The position numbers were made by a program, and so were the translations under genes. A DNA stretch of 64,000 bases, taken from positions 1 to 64,000 of the forward strand of contig CAZOOR010000003.1 of assembly GCA_964581505.1 (NCBI GenBank). Reading direction: 5' to 3'. Of this stretch, positions 27,412 through 36,204 are shown piece after piece. The stretch is from CAZOOR01 sp964581505. Its GTDB lineage: Bacteria; Bacteroidota; Ignavibacteria; Kapaibacteriales; UBA2268. The notes under the pieces are model-generated. The model did no database searches. It was given only the letters and a program-made list of their open reading frames with translations, and was not told the origin of the DNA. Numbering within the stretch: the first letter of the stretch is position 1; each line of letters opens with the position of its first letter.

Positions 27412-27837
27412 ATGAAAATTTTAATATTATGCACAGGCAATTCCTGCCGTAGCCAAATGGTCGAAGGCTATTTGAGTAGTTTGGATAAAAGGCTTGATGT
27501 GTATTCTGCCGGCACAAATCCTGAAACCGAGGTTAGCCCTTATGCTGTATCTGTTATGAAAGAGAAAGGAATTGATATTAGCGGAAATATTCCTACAAAT
27601 GTGGAACAATTTGTTAATGAAGCATTTGACTTTGTTGTTACTGTATGTGATAACGCAAAGAATAATTGCCCCGTATTTACCGGCACAGTTGGCAGAAGAC
27701 AACATATAGGTTTTGAAGACCCTGCTGATGCACGCGGCAGTAGAGATGAGATTTTGGACAAGTATCGTGAAGTCAGAGACTTGATTATTAGTACGTTTAA
27801 TGATTTGTATGAGAATAGTATAAAGATAAAATTATAA
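27412..27837 (+). CDS. arsC: ArsC-type arsenate reductase / LMW phosphatase fold
   Basis: The 141-residue protein has the low-molecular-weight phosphatase P-loop CTGNSCRS (C7-x5-R13). It also has the extra redox pair of thioredoxin-coupled arsenate reductases: VTVCDNAKNNCP (C79, C86), matching the spacing of C82/C89 in the plasmid pI258 enzyme. The general acid loop is FEDPADA. These cysteines argue for arsenate reduction, not tyrosine phosphatase activity. The neighbours are not an ars operon (no ArsR or ArsB) but a DsrE protein and a TauE-type permease, so a wider redox or sulfur role is possible. Confidence 0.85.
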   Translation: MKILILCTGNSCRSQMVEGYLSSLDKRLDVYSAGTNPETEVSPYAVSVMKEKGIDISGNIPTNVEQFVNEAFDFVVTVCDNAKNNCPVFTGTVGRRQHIGFEDPADARGSRDEILDKYREVRDLIISTFNDLYENSIKIKL

Positions 27838-27869
27838 TAAATATTTCCGAAATATTATGAAGGTGAACA

Positions 27870-28223
27870 ATGAAAATGCTTTTTATTTTGAATGATGCCC
27901 CCTATGGGCTTGAGAAAACTTATAATGCGCTGAGAACTATTATGGCTATCCAAAAGGAATATCCCGAAACGGAAATTCATGTTAATCTGATGGCTGATTC
28001 TGTTTTTGCCGCCCTGACCAATCAGGTTACTCCCAGCGGTTATTATAATATCGAAAGAATGCTTGAAAGCATTATTAAGAAGAAAGCGCAAGTTAGAATA
28101 TGTACAACTTGCTTGCAAGCACGCGGTTTATTCGATGCGGAATTAATCGAAGGTATTGAATTCGGTACTTTGAAGCATCTTGCCGATTGGACTATGCAAG
28201 ATGATAAAGTTATTGTGTTCTGA
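27870..28223 (+). CDS. DsrE-family sulfur-relay-like protein
   Basis: This is a 117-residue DsrE/DsrF-like protein. The opening strand MKMLFILNDAPYGLEKTYNALR, the MADSVFAAL segment and the C-terminal IEFGTLKHLADWT fit the family. It keeps cysteines in RICTTCLQARG, a CxxC at the place where sulfur-carrying DsrE proteins have their active cysteine. An AAGGTG ribosome site precedes the ATG. It is 32 bases behind the arsC-type gene and upstream of the TauE-type permease genes, which suggests handling of reduced sulfur. The exact substrate is unknown. Confidence 0.75.
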   Translation: MKMLFILNDAPYGLEKTYNALRTIMAIQKEYPETEIHVNLMADSVFAALTNQVTPSGYYNIERMLESIIKKKAQVRICTTCLQARGLFDAELIEGIEFGTLKHLADWTMQDDKVIVF

Positions 28224-28349
28224 TTGATTGCACATTATTTTTATTTTGCAAAAGAAACTAAAAATTTTGTATCTTGATAATTGATTGTTTTCAATTTATT
28301 TTTTTATTAGACAATCAGTTAATACTTTGAATATTAATAGAAACGATTT

Positions 28350-28655
28350 ATGCTTAAATCTAAACATAAATATCTGTTTGTTGCTACATTTCTATTTTTG
28401 CTTTTATCTGCCGCAATTGTTCTTATTGCCGGTGAACCCGGACTCGAAGAAATTGCAATAGCGGAAAAAGCATCTACCGAGGGACTAAGCGGCATTAGTT
28501 TGTGGCTTGTTGATTTGTACAATGAACAAAGAACAATTTTTTCAATTGTTACATTACTAACGATGGGACTTGTTGGAATTAGTATTGCATTAATTACTGA
28601 AATATTTCTAAAGATGTTTGGTATGGAAATTACGAAAATAGAGCATAATGAGTAG
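28350..28655 (+). CDS. Small two-TM membrane protein ahead of TauE permease
   Basis: This 101-residue protein has an N-terminal hydrophobic segment (about 9-27) and a second one (about 64-87), with a short acidic loop between (GEPGLEEIAIAEKASTEG). It overlaps the TauE/SafE permease gene by eight bases, so the two are translated together. I do not recognise its family. A subunit or accessory role with the permease is inferred from the overlap alone. Confidence 0.65.
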   Translation: MLKSKHKYLFVATFLFLLLSAAIVLIAGEPGLEEIAIAEKASTEGLSGISLWLVDLYNEQRTIFSIVTLLTMGLVGISIALITEIFLKMFGMEITKIEHNE

Positions 28656-29733
28656 CATTATGGAATTTTTTGATTTATTCAATATCTATTTACCTGTAGC
28701 TGGGACGGAATTCAATGTACTGCTGTTGCTGGCTATCGGCTTTTGCGTTGGGGTTCTCGGTGGTTTCTTCGGTGTCGGTGGTGCTTGGATTGTTACGCCT
28801 GCATTGAATATTTTCGGTTTTCCGATGCCATACGCAATAGGCACTGATTTTGCTCATATCTTTGGTAAATCTATTGTTGCTACAAGAAAACATGGCAAGA
28901 TGGGGAATGTCGATTGGAAATTGGGTTTCACTATTCCACTGGGTACAATACTTGGTGTAGAAATCGGCGCTCAATTTATTATGGCTCTCGAAGCATGGGG
29001 GAAAGACTTGGGCTACGACCTTGTCGGTAGTGTAGTTCGTTGGACTTATATTGTTATGCTTTTTGCCCTCTCTTCATGGATGTTCTATGATTATTTTGTA
29101 ATTAGAAAACGTAGGGAGCAGGAAGTATTAAGAACTGATGAATCTACTAATATGCTTCCGAGAAAGAAAACTGTTATTGAGAAATTGCGTGATATTCATA
29201 TTCCTCCGATGATTTCATATCCCAAGTCGGGTATTGAAGCTATTTCAATTTGGGTAATTATTTTTATTTTCTTTTTTGCCGGACTGATTTCAGGCTTTCT
29301 CGGTGTTGGCGGCGGGTTTATCAAAATGCCAACTATGGTTTATCTTTTAGGATGTCCGACTGCATTGGCGGTAGGAACAGACCTGTTTGTCGTTATGCTG
29401 GACGGTGCTTATGGTTGTTTTTCCTATGCTATGAAAGGACGTGTGGAGCTTTTCGCCGCAGTATTTATGCTTGTCGGTGCTTCAATTGGTGCCCAAATCG
29501 GTGTAACGGCAGTTAAATATATTCGTGGTTATGGTATTCGCCTGTTGTTTGCCGTTATGATTGCATTTGCTGGTTTATCCGTCTTGCTTAAACAACTTGA
29601 AACAATGACCGGTTCGGTTGCTCTTTCAATTATTTCCGGCATTGTTATTATGGGTGCTTCGTATGCAATGACTATTATTATTATTTATAAGTTAATTAAA
29701 GAATCTCGCAAAGAGAGAATAAGTAATTTGTAA
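28648..29733 (+). CDS. TauE/SafE-family anion permease
   Basis: This is a 361-residue integral membrane protein of the TauE/SafE family, whose members export sulfite, sulfoacetate or other organic anions. It has about eight membrane segments in two repeats. Each repeat carries the family glycine motif: GFCVGVLGGFFGVGGAWIVTPAL near residue 30 and FAGLISGFLGVGGGFIKMP near 215. A cytoplasmic loop of about 60 charged residues (150-200) separates the halves. It is linked by overlap to the small membrane protein before it and is followed by a terminator-like hairpin and the PEP-synthase-like gene. Confidence 0.85.
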   Translation: MSSIMEFFDLFNIYLPVAGTEFNVLLLLAIGFCVGVLGGFFGVGGAWIVTPALNIFGFPMPYAIGTDFAHIFGKSIVATRKHGKMGNVDWKLGFTIPLGTILGVEIGAQFIMALEAWGKDLGYDLVGSVVRWTYIVMLFALSSWMFYDYFVIRKRREQEVLRTDESTNMLPRKKTVIEKLRDIHIPPMISYPKSGIEAISIWVIIFIFFFAGLISGFLGVGGGFIKMPTMVYLLGCPTALAVGTDLFVVMLDGAYGCFSYAMKGRVELFAAVFMLVGASIGAQIGVTAVKYIRGYGIRLLFAVMIAFAGLSVLLKQLETMTGSVALSIISGIVIMGASYAMTIIIIYKLIKESRKERISNL

Positions 29734-29750
29734 TATATGTATGTATTTCC

Positions 29751-29793
29751 AATGCCGAAACCAATATAGTAAGCTTTCGGCATTTTCTTTTTT
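29751..29793 (+). terminator. Terminator-like hairpin abutting the next start codon
   Basis: AATGCCGAAA (29751-29760) pairs with TTTCGGCATT (29776-29785), followed by TTCTTTTTT and then the ATG at 29795. It would end the TauE transcript but leaves no room for a separate promoter downstream, so it may act as an attenuator for the next gene. Confidence 0.7.
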
Positions 29794-29803
29794 AATGATT
29801 TCT

Positions 29804-32446
29804 ATGAATTGGCTCAAAAAAATATTCCGCAGGGAACGCCGCCAAATATTGACATTCAACGAGAAGTTTAATTATTTTCAGGAACTTGTCAAGGCTAACG
29901 ACCGCGCCCATCGTGCTATGAGCGAAATGGGGGAGATGATTGTGCAGGCTGAACCATTCTCTCGTAGCTACGCTGATAATGTGTACTATGAGTTGATTAA
30001 AAATACGCGGATTATTGTAGAAAATATTATTGCGATGAGCGGTGGTAAATATCAAACTTTACGCAAAAAAATCGAACATATTGAGAGAGTTGCTGAAGAT
30101 ATTTTTCATCCGAAATATTTCTGTTCCGATAGTTTCGATTGTATGACCCTTGATTGCGAAAATTGTTCAAAAAGGACTTTCTTTCCCGAAGATATTCCAT
30201 ATTACTATGATATGAGCGATATAGATTCATCTAAATACCTCGAAGTAGGGGATAAAATGAGCAAACTGGGTGAAATTCGCAATGTCCTCGGTCTCCCTGT
30301 TCCCGATGGTTTTACTTTGACAATTCGTCTTTTCGAGGAAATATTGGCTAGTAATAATTTGCGTAGCCGAAAGGATAAGATATTTGCCGATGTGGACTAT
30401 TTGAATATTGCCCAAATCAGAAAAGCCTGCAAAGAGACAAATAATCTGTTTATGTGGAATCCTTTACCTGAAAAGTTTCAAAATATTATTATGCAGTCTT
30501 ATGCTAATAAATTTTCTGCTAATGATGTAAAACTTGCAGTCCGTTCAAGTGCATTGGGAGAAGACAGCGATAAATATTCATTTGCAGGTCTTCACCACAC
30601 GGAGCTAAATGTTGGGCGTGCTGATTTCGCCGATGCAGTGTACAAAGTGTTTAGTTCAAAATATTCGCCGGAATCCGTTGTGTATCGTTTTATGAACGGC
30701 TTACGTGATGAAGATATGCCAATGAGCGTTTGTTGCCTCGAAATGGTTGCTCCTGTTGCCGCGGGAGTTTTATTCACTGCCGACCCGAACGGAGAAAAGA
30801 GCGGTGTGATTATTCAAGCAGTAAGAGGTCCGGGCGTGCTGGTTGTTGAGGGTTGTGTTACACCTCAGGAATACATTGTCGAGCATAATGAAAATGCAAG
30901 CATTCTTAGCTTTACTCAAGGGAAAGAAAGTGAAGAATCTATCCCGAAGAAATGGAAGGGACTTTACAAAGAATATCTTTCCGCTGTTCATTCGGAAATA
31001 CCATGCTTAACAAATGAACAGGTCCGAACTCTGATTAAATATGCCTTAATAATTGAAAAGCATTTCGGCGGTCCTCAGGATATTGAATGGGCATTGGATA
31101 GAGACGGTAAGATATTTATCATTCAGGCACGCCCTTTGGCGATTAAAATGATTGTGCATTCAGAAGATAAGGATTTTGACTATTCCTCAATCAATGATAA
31201 GTATAAACTTCTGCCGATTAGTGGAGAAACTGCAAGCCCGGGTATTGCCGCCGGTCCTGTACGGGTTATTAATTCTTCCGATGATTTTATCAATTTCCCG
31301 AAAAACGGTATTATAGTTGCAAAGAAGAATATCCCCGAATTTGCTTCGCTTATTCATAAGGCTTCCGGTGTTGTTACGGATTTCGGCAGTACTACCGGAC
31401 ATCTTTCGATTATTGCTCGCGAGATGGGTGTACCTATTTTGACTAATACTTTTAATGCAAGTGAAATATTAGTTGATGGTGATATTATTACTATTGTTCC
31501 TCACGCCGGCAAGGTGTATCAGGGATATGTTGAGGAGCTGATGCAATTCAAAGAAGAATGCCGCAGTAATACGGAGATATTTAGGAATAGTCCATTATAT
31601 AATATTTGGCATAGATTGTCTAAATATATTTTCAAATTAAATTTATATAATCCCGATGCGCAGAATTTTAATGCTTTGGGTTGTGAAACTCTGCATGACA
31701 TTATTCGATTCTCCCACGAAAGTGCAATTAGGCTGATGTTCGGTAATTCGCGGGGTATAAATACAGGTAGAGGGAAAATTTATAATTTACGTTTCGGATT
31801 GCCATTAGATATTTATGTAATTGATTTGAAGAATGGCTTAAAGCCGGACATCAAAACCGATTGGGTAACTCCCGATGAAATTCTTTCAAAACCATTCAGA
31901 GCTTTAATTAAAGGTATGACAACACCCGGATTAAAATGGTCGGGGCATTTGCCTATTGACACAAAGGGTTTCTTCAGCATTATTGTCGGAAATATTGTTG
32001 ACGAAAGCCGGAATGATAGTGAAATCGGGGCTAAGAGTTATGCTTTGGTTTCCGAGAACTATTTTAATTTCTTTTCACGTCTGGGTTATCATTTTTCTCG
32101 AGTTGATTGTTTTGCTTCGGACGAACCGAACAGCAATTATATTAATTTCAACTTTCGAGGTGGGGCGGCAGTTATGACAAGAAAGGTCAGACGCATCAGA
32201 GCGATTCAATTAATCCTCGAACATTATGGTTTTTCAACCGATGTGCAAGATGATAATGTGATTGCAAGAATACGCAAAATACCCAAAGAATTGACTTATG
32301 AGTATGTCGAAATGCTTGGACGATTGATGGGTTCTATACGAAACACCGATGTCTCTATGGTTACAAATCATCAAGTCGAACTATTTGTCAAATACTTTCT
32401 CGAAGGCGACCCCACGCCCGGATTGAGACTTATTGATTCCCAATAA
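29804..32446 (+). CDS. PEP synthase/PPDK-like protein with novel C-terminus
   Basis: I place the start at 29804 (880 residues) or 29795. An earlier in-frame start at 29741 lies inside the terminator hairpin. After a helical N-terminus (FNEKFNYFQELVKANDRAH) there is a four-cysteine cluster C107-x5-C113-x4-C118-x2-C121. The ATP-grasp pyruvate dikinase domain follows (VRSSALGEDSDKYSFAGLHH, VAAGVLFTADPNG, GGPQDIEWALDRDGKIFIIQARP). Next comes the swivelling phosphohistidine domain with FGSTTGHLSIIAREMGVPI (H533). The usual C-terminal PEP/pyruvate TIM barrel is absent and is replaced by about 300 residues with motifs such as GYHFSRVDCF and NFRGGAAVMTRKVRRIRA. It can thus be expected to form a phosphohistidine, but its acceptor is unknown. 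Confidence 0.78.
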   Translation: MNWLKKIFRRERRQILTFNEKFNYFQELVKANDRAHRAMSEMGEMIVQAEPFSRSYADNVYYELIKNTRIIVENIIAMSGGKYQTLRKKIEHIERVAEDIFHPKYFCSDSFDCMTLDCENCSKRTFFPEDIPYYYDMSDIDSSKYLEVGDKMSKLGEIRNVLGLPVPDGFTLTIRLFEEILASNNLRSRKDKIFADVDYLNIAQIRKACKETNNLFMWNPLPEKFQNIIMQSYANKFSANDVKLAVRSSALGEDSDKYSFAGLHHTELNVGRADFADAVYKVFSSKYSPESVVYRFMNGLRDEDMPMSVCCLEMVAPVAAGVLFTADPNGEKSGVIIQAVRGPGVLVVEGCVTPQEYIVEHNENASILSFTQGKESEESIPKKWKGLYKEYLSAVHSEIPCLTNEQVRTLIKYALIIEKHFGGPQDIEWALDRDGKIFIIQARPLAIKMIVHSEDKDFDYSSINDKYKLLPISGETASPGIAAGPVRVINSSDDFINFPKNGIIVAKKNIPEFASLIHKASGVVTDFGSTTGHLSIIAREMGVPILTNTFNASEILVDGDIITIVPHAGKVYQGYVEELMQFKEECRSNTEIFRNSPLYNIWHRLSKYIFKLNLYNPDAQNFNALGCETLHDIIRFSHESAIRLMFGNSRGINTGRGKIYNLRFGLPLDIYVIDLKNGLKPDIKTDWVTPDEILSKPFRALIKGMTTPGLKWSGHLPIDTKGFFSIIVGNIVDESRNDSEIGAKSYALVSENYFNFFSRLGYHFSRVDCFASDEPNSNYINFNFRGGAAVMTRKVRRIRAIQLILEHYGFSTDVQDDNVIARIRKIPKELTYEYVEMLGRLMGSIRNTDVSMVTNHQVELFVKYFLEGDPTPGLRLIDSQ

Positions 32447-32454
32447 AGACTTTT

Positions 32455-34530
32455 TTATTTAATAGGTGTTTTGATTTCAATCATTACTGTTCTGCAATAG
32501 AACCTACCTTCCGGTAAATCATTATTATATTTCAAGACTTCGGCGCCCGTTCCCTGAACCTGTACTATATTGATATTAGGTTCGATAGATTTGAGAAAAT
32601 CCTTTACGGATTTAGCCCGCTCCAATGATAATTCCTTGTTATAATCAGCCTCACCAAGTCTGTCTGTTCCGCCTGTAATTTTTACGATTGAGTTCTTATG
32701 TATAGATGACTTAACAAAATCAATAATCAGTTTTTTGTTCAAACTACTAATATCTGATTTGTCAAAATCAAAAACAATTAGGTTCAATCTGCCGACTTCA
32801 AATTGATTCTTTGACATACTGATTTTAATAGGTTCTTTTTTTGTTTCGCTTTTACCCGAAGCATTAGTTGCTTTATAAATAGCTTGCAGGTTGGCATTAG
32901 AAGATGCCGCTCGTCCGGCTTCGTTAATCAATATTTGATTTACAGGGATTTTGATGGCATTATTCAGTCTGCCGTATCCTCTTAATTTACCGGAGCGATT
33001 TCTTTTAAAAATTTCGTTATTCTGTTTGTCAACAATAGATAGCTCCCAAGCTAAAATATTCCTTTCGTTCATTGTAATATTTGCATTGATTGCCTCCTGT
33101 GTACTTGAGTATTCTAAGAATTTCGAATGAATGACAGGTGCTAATATTTCCGGTGAATTACTATAAATTTCCACACGGCGGTTTTCTTCAAATCCTTCTT
33201 GATAACTATCAGATGTAGGCAATTCCGGTATATTCCGGGTTTTGATTTTAATTTTATTCGGATTAATTTCCCATTTGCTTATTAAGTACTGTTTAATATT
33301 ATCAGCTCGTTGCTCGGCTAATACCAAGCGTTCTTCCGGTGATGAGCCTTCCTTGCCATCACTGGTTCCGGTTAGTGTGATTTTGGCATCGGGGTATTTC
33401 TTCAGTCTGCTACCGACTATATCAAAAATATGATAGTAAATATCAATTGTATTAACAGGTAAATTGCTTTCGGCAAATTGAGTCGGCTCAATAGTTGATT
33501 TGTATTTACTTTTTAGTCTTGCATCGTTCTCATCAAAAAATACATACAGTAGTAATGGGTATGCTTGTGTAACTATTGTTTCCGTTAGACTAAAATCATC
33601 TACATTGAATTTCTCAATCAGAGGTTTCGGCTTTTCAATCACTTTTTTGGGTTCTATTTTGACAGGTTTTTTCTTAACTTCCTTTTTGACGATAATTATT
33701 TCTTCTTCTTTTTCAGGTTCTTTGATTTCGGGTTCAATCTCAATCGGGTGTTTAGTTGTACCAATAGGAATAGCCCAAAATGCAGTCACTCCTACACGTA
33801 TAATATTTGTATTCCATTCAAAATCTGATGATATTGAATTGATGCCGTATCTGTATGATATTTCCGGTGCTACAAAGAAATCCTTGTTTAGCTCAAATTC
33901 ATAACCAAAACCAAGTGATGCACCCATTGCAGTACCTGCGCTATTCATATCACCCTCGGCAACTACATCTTCTTTATGTCCGCTTGGATTCAAAGCCCAT
34001 TCGGGAGAAACTATTCTGGCTTTATATATATTATCGGAACTGAAAAGAGGATTGCCTGCATCAAAACCAAATCGCAAATATATCGGCAAATCATCGAATG
34101 GTAATGCTTTTAGTCCCAATTCAAAGTTTAAATATGTAAGCGTTGAAGAATGCGTATGTTGAACATATAAATCAGTATATTCATCTTTATCGGCATTGTA
34201 AACAATTCCGCCTTTTCTTACTTTTGCAAATTTAGAAGGGCGGTAGTCATAGCTTAGTCGTAAATCAACGGATAGACGATTATTAATAATAGAATAACCA
34301 CTGAGAATACCGAAGAAATAACCGAGTGCGTCTCCATGGTCAAAATAACCGCAATCCGGCGACCCCGGAATATAAGGAATTTTAGCATAATGATTGAGCA
34401 AGTTAGCTCCTCCAAATACCCCAAACGTCATATATTTTGTGTTTTTATCTAAATTATGTTGAGCTTCCGCTTTCTCAACAGAACCGACTAATAATATTAC
34501 CATTAATACAAAAGTAAAAAAGCTTTTCAT
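32455..34530 (-). CDS. Outer-membrane barrel protein with two OmpA-like domains
   Basis: The 691-residue protein is a paralogue of the one at 719-2800. It has a signal peptide (MKSFFTFVLMVILLVGSVEKAEAQ) and an N-terminal barrel with the shared 'PGSPDCGYFD-HGDALG' region. A linker at about 267-300 is rich in Lys, Glu and Pro here, where the paralogue has a polyproline run. A first OmpA-like domain covers about 328-450 (LTGTSDGKEGSSPEERLVLAEQRA, ending FEENRRVEIYS). A C-terminal OmpA-like domain covers about 582-691 (GGTDRLGEADYNKELSLERA, ending DLPEGRFYCRTVMIEI). It is convergent with the PEP-synthase-like gene, 8 bases away. The role in envelope anchoring is inferred. Confidence 0.8.
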   Translation of the reverse strand: MKSFFTFVLMVILLVGSVEKAEAQHNLDKNTKYMTFGVFGGANLLNHYAKIPYIPGSPDCGYFDHGDALGYFFGILSGYSIINNRLSVDLRLSYDYRPSKFAKVRKGGIVYNADKDEYTDLYVQHTHSSTLTYLNFELGLKALPFDDLPIYLRFGFDAGNPLFSSDNIYKARIVSPEWALNPSGHKEDVVAEGDMNSAGTAMGASLGFGYEFELNKDFFVAPEISYRYGINSISSDFEWNTNIIRVGVTAFWAIPIGTTKHPIEIEPEIKEPEKEEEIIIVKKEVKKKPVKIEPKKVIEKPKPLIEKFNVDDFSLTETIVTQAYPLLLYVFFDENDARLKSKYKSTIEPTQFAESNLPVNTIDIYYHIFDIVGSRLKKYPDAKITLTGTSDGKEGSSPEERLVLAEQRADNIKQYLISKWEINPNKIKIKTRNIPELPTSDSYQEGFEENRRVEIYSNSPEILAPVIHSKFLEYSSTQEAINANITMNERNILAWELSIVDKQNNEIFKRNRSGKLRGYGRLNNAIKIPVNQILINEAGRAASSNANLQAIYKATNASGKSETKKEPIKISMSKNQFEVGRLNLIVFDFDKSDISSLNKKLIIDFVKSSIHKNSIVKITGGTDRLGEADYNKELSLERAKSVKDFLKSIEPNINIVQVQGTGAEVLKYNNDLPEGRFYCRTVMIEIKTPIK

Positions 34531-34616
34531 AATAACTACACTTTTTTTGAAACCAATTTTTATTAAAGAGTTAATTATTATTTTTTTATTTTAATTTTTT
34601 TAACAAGGCATAAATT

Positions 34617-35639
34617 ATGATTGATTTAAGAAGCGATACAATTACAAAACCAACTCCGTCAATGCTTGATGCAATTATGAGTGCTTCTCTTGGTGATGAT
34701 GTGTTCGGCGAAGACCCGACTACTAATGAGTTGCAGGATTATATTGCCGATTTATTCGGTAAGGAAGCCGCTCTTTTTGTTTCTTCCGGTACTATGGGTA
34801 ATCAGCTTGGAATAAAAGTTTTGACAAATCCCGGAGATGAAATAATTGTCGAGGCTCAATCGCATATTTTTTTCTATGAAACCGCCGCTCCTTCCCTCAT
34901 TTCGGGGGTGCAATTGAACACTGTTAATTCCGAGCGTGGAATGATGAAAATTGATGATATAGAGAATGCAATTAGACCCGATACTTATTATTTTCCGAAA
35001 ACTTCATTAATTGCTCTGGAAAATACGCATAATCGGCATAGTGGAACGATACTTTCACTTGCTCATATTGAAGAAGTATATTCTTTTGCAAAGGAGAAAA
35101 ATTTGAAACTACACCTTGACGGCGCGCGTTTGTGGAATGCACTCGCCGCTACAGATACCGAGCCGGCAGAGTGGGCTAAATATTTCGACACACTTACTAT
35201 TTGTTTTAGTAAAGGATTGGGTGCTCCCGCCGGTTCTATCTTGCTCGCTAATAAAGAGAATATTGAGAAGGCTCGTCATTGGCGGAAAATATTGGGCGGT
35301 GGAATGAGGCAGTCCGGAATTCTTGCGGCGGCGGCTCTCTATGCTGTTCGGCATAACTTATCCCAAATTGCCGAAGACAATAGGAATGCCCGTTTCTTTG
35401 CCGAAAAAATATCAACAGCCGAAAATATCAATGTTGATTTATCAAGGGTTGAGACAAATATTGTTTATTTTGATTATTTGGGAGATAAGGAAATTGCGGA
35501 TTTTGTTAATTGCTGCGAAGACGAGGGATTGAAAATGTTTGCTACGGGTAAAAATACTGTTAGAGCGGTTTTCCATCTACATATATCAAGGAATGATGTA
35601 GATGTTGCCGCTGAAATTGTGAGACATTGTGCCGATTAA
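34617..35639 (+). CDS. ltaE: Low-specificity L-threonine aldolase
   Basis: This PLP enzyme cleaves L-threonine or allo-threonine to glycine and acetaldehyde. The 340-residue protein opens with MIDLRSDTITKPTPSML, has EDPTTNELQ, the aldolase-defining LENTHNRHSGTIL, HLDGARLWNA with the PLP-binding Asp, and the Schiff-base lysine in TICFSKGLGAPAGSIL. Length is typical for LtaE. It is monocistronic or leads into the thioesterase gene after 82 bases. Confidence 0.94.
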   Translation: MIDLRSDTITKPTPSMLDAIMSASLGDDVFGEDPTTNELQDYIADLFGKEAALFVSSGTMGNQLGIKVLTNPGDEIIVEAQSHIFFYETAAPSLISGVQLNTVNSERGMMKIDDIENAIRPDTYYFPKTSLIALENTHNRHSGTILSLAHIEEVYSFAKEKNLKLHLDGARLWNALAATDTEPAEWAKYFDTLTICFSKGLGAPAGSILLANKENIEKARHWRKILGGGMRQSGILAAAALYAVRHNLSQIAEDNRNARFFAEKISTAENINVDLSRVETNIVYFDYLGDKEIADFVNCCEDEGLKMFATGKNTVRAVFHLHISRNDVDVAAEIVRHCAD

Positions 35640-35721
35640 GTTTTCTATTAAAAAATAAATAACTATCCAAATAGTCAAATCTATTGAAATGATAGGATAT
35701 TAATAAAATGTAAAATTATTT

Positions 35722-36204
35722 ATGGCGCTTCGTAAAATTATTATTGCGGAAGAATTAAAAAAATTCAGACATCATTACCACGGCAAAGTTCAGTTCAGCG
35801 AAGTGGATTCTTTTGGCGTAACTCATAACTTGGTTTATTGCTATTGGTTGGAATGGGCTAGGACAGATTATCTCCGTTCTATCGGGTTGAAGATGAGTCC
35901 GCAGACATTACTGAAAGAGCATCCGCTAATGACAGTACATTCTGATATTGATTATTTTTCTTCATTACGCTTCAATGATGAATACGAAGTACTCTCTCGA
36001 ATTGCATGGGTAAAGCAAAGTTCTCTTTGTTTTGAAAATTACATACGCAATAATAGGGGAGATGTAATTGTATCTGCAAGCACCATTCTGGTGAATGTAT
36101 CGCCGAAAACCGGTGAATCTGTACCTCTTGATGAGGATTTAAGAAGATTAATTACTAGCTATGAACAGGATAATGTAAAATTTATTAAATCGAAGAATGA
36201 GTAA
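35722..36204 (+). CDS. YbgC-type hotdog acyl-CoA thioesterase
   Basis: This 160-residue hotdog-fold protein has the 4HBT/YbgC signature region VQFSEVDSFGVTHNLVYCYWLEWARTDYL, which contains the catalytic Asp and the HxN pair. The helix and strands that follow (MTVHSDIDYFSSLRFNDEYEV) fit the family. It probably hydrolyses an acyl-CoA or acyl-ACP thioester. The substrate cannot be told from the sequence. Its 3' end overlaps the next gene by eight bases. Confidence 0.85.
   Translation: MALRKIIIAEELKKFRHHYHGKVQFSEVDSFGVTHNLVYCYWLEWARTDYLRSIGLKMSPQTLLKEHPLMTVHSDIDYFSSLRFNDEYEVLSRIAWVKQSSLCFENYIRNNRGDVIVSASTILVNVSPKTGESVPLDEDLRRLITSYEQDNVKFIKSKNE

Noticed and set aside
29741..29803. Earlier start for the PEP-synthase-like protein
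   Set aside because: The segment lies across the terminator hairpin at 29751-29793, and its peptide is not like the family's N-terminus.
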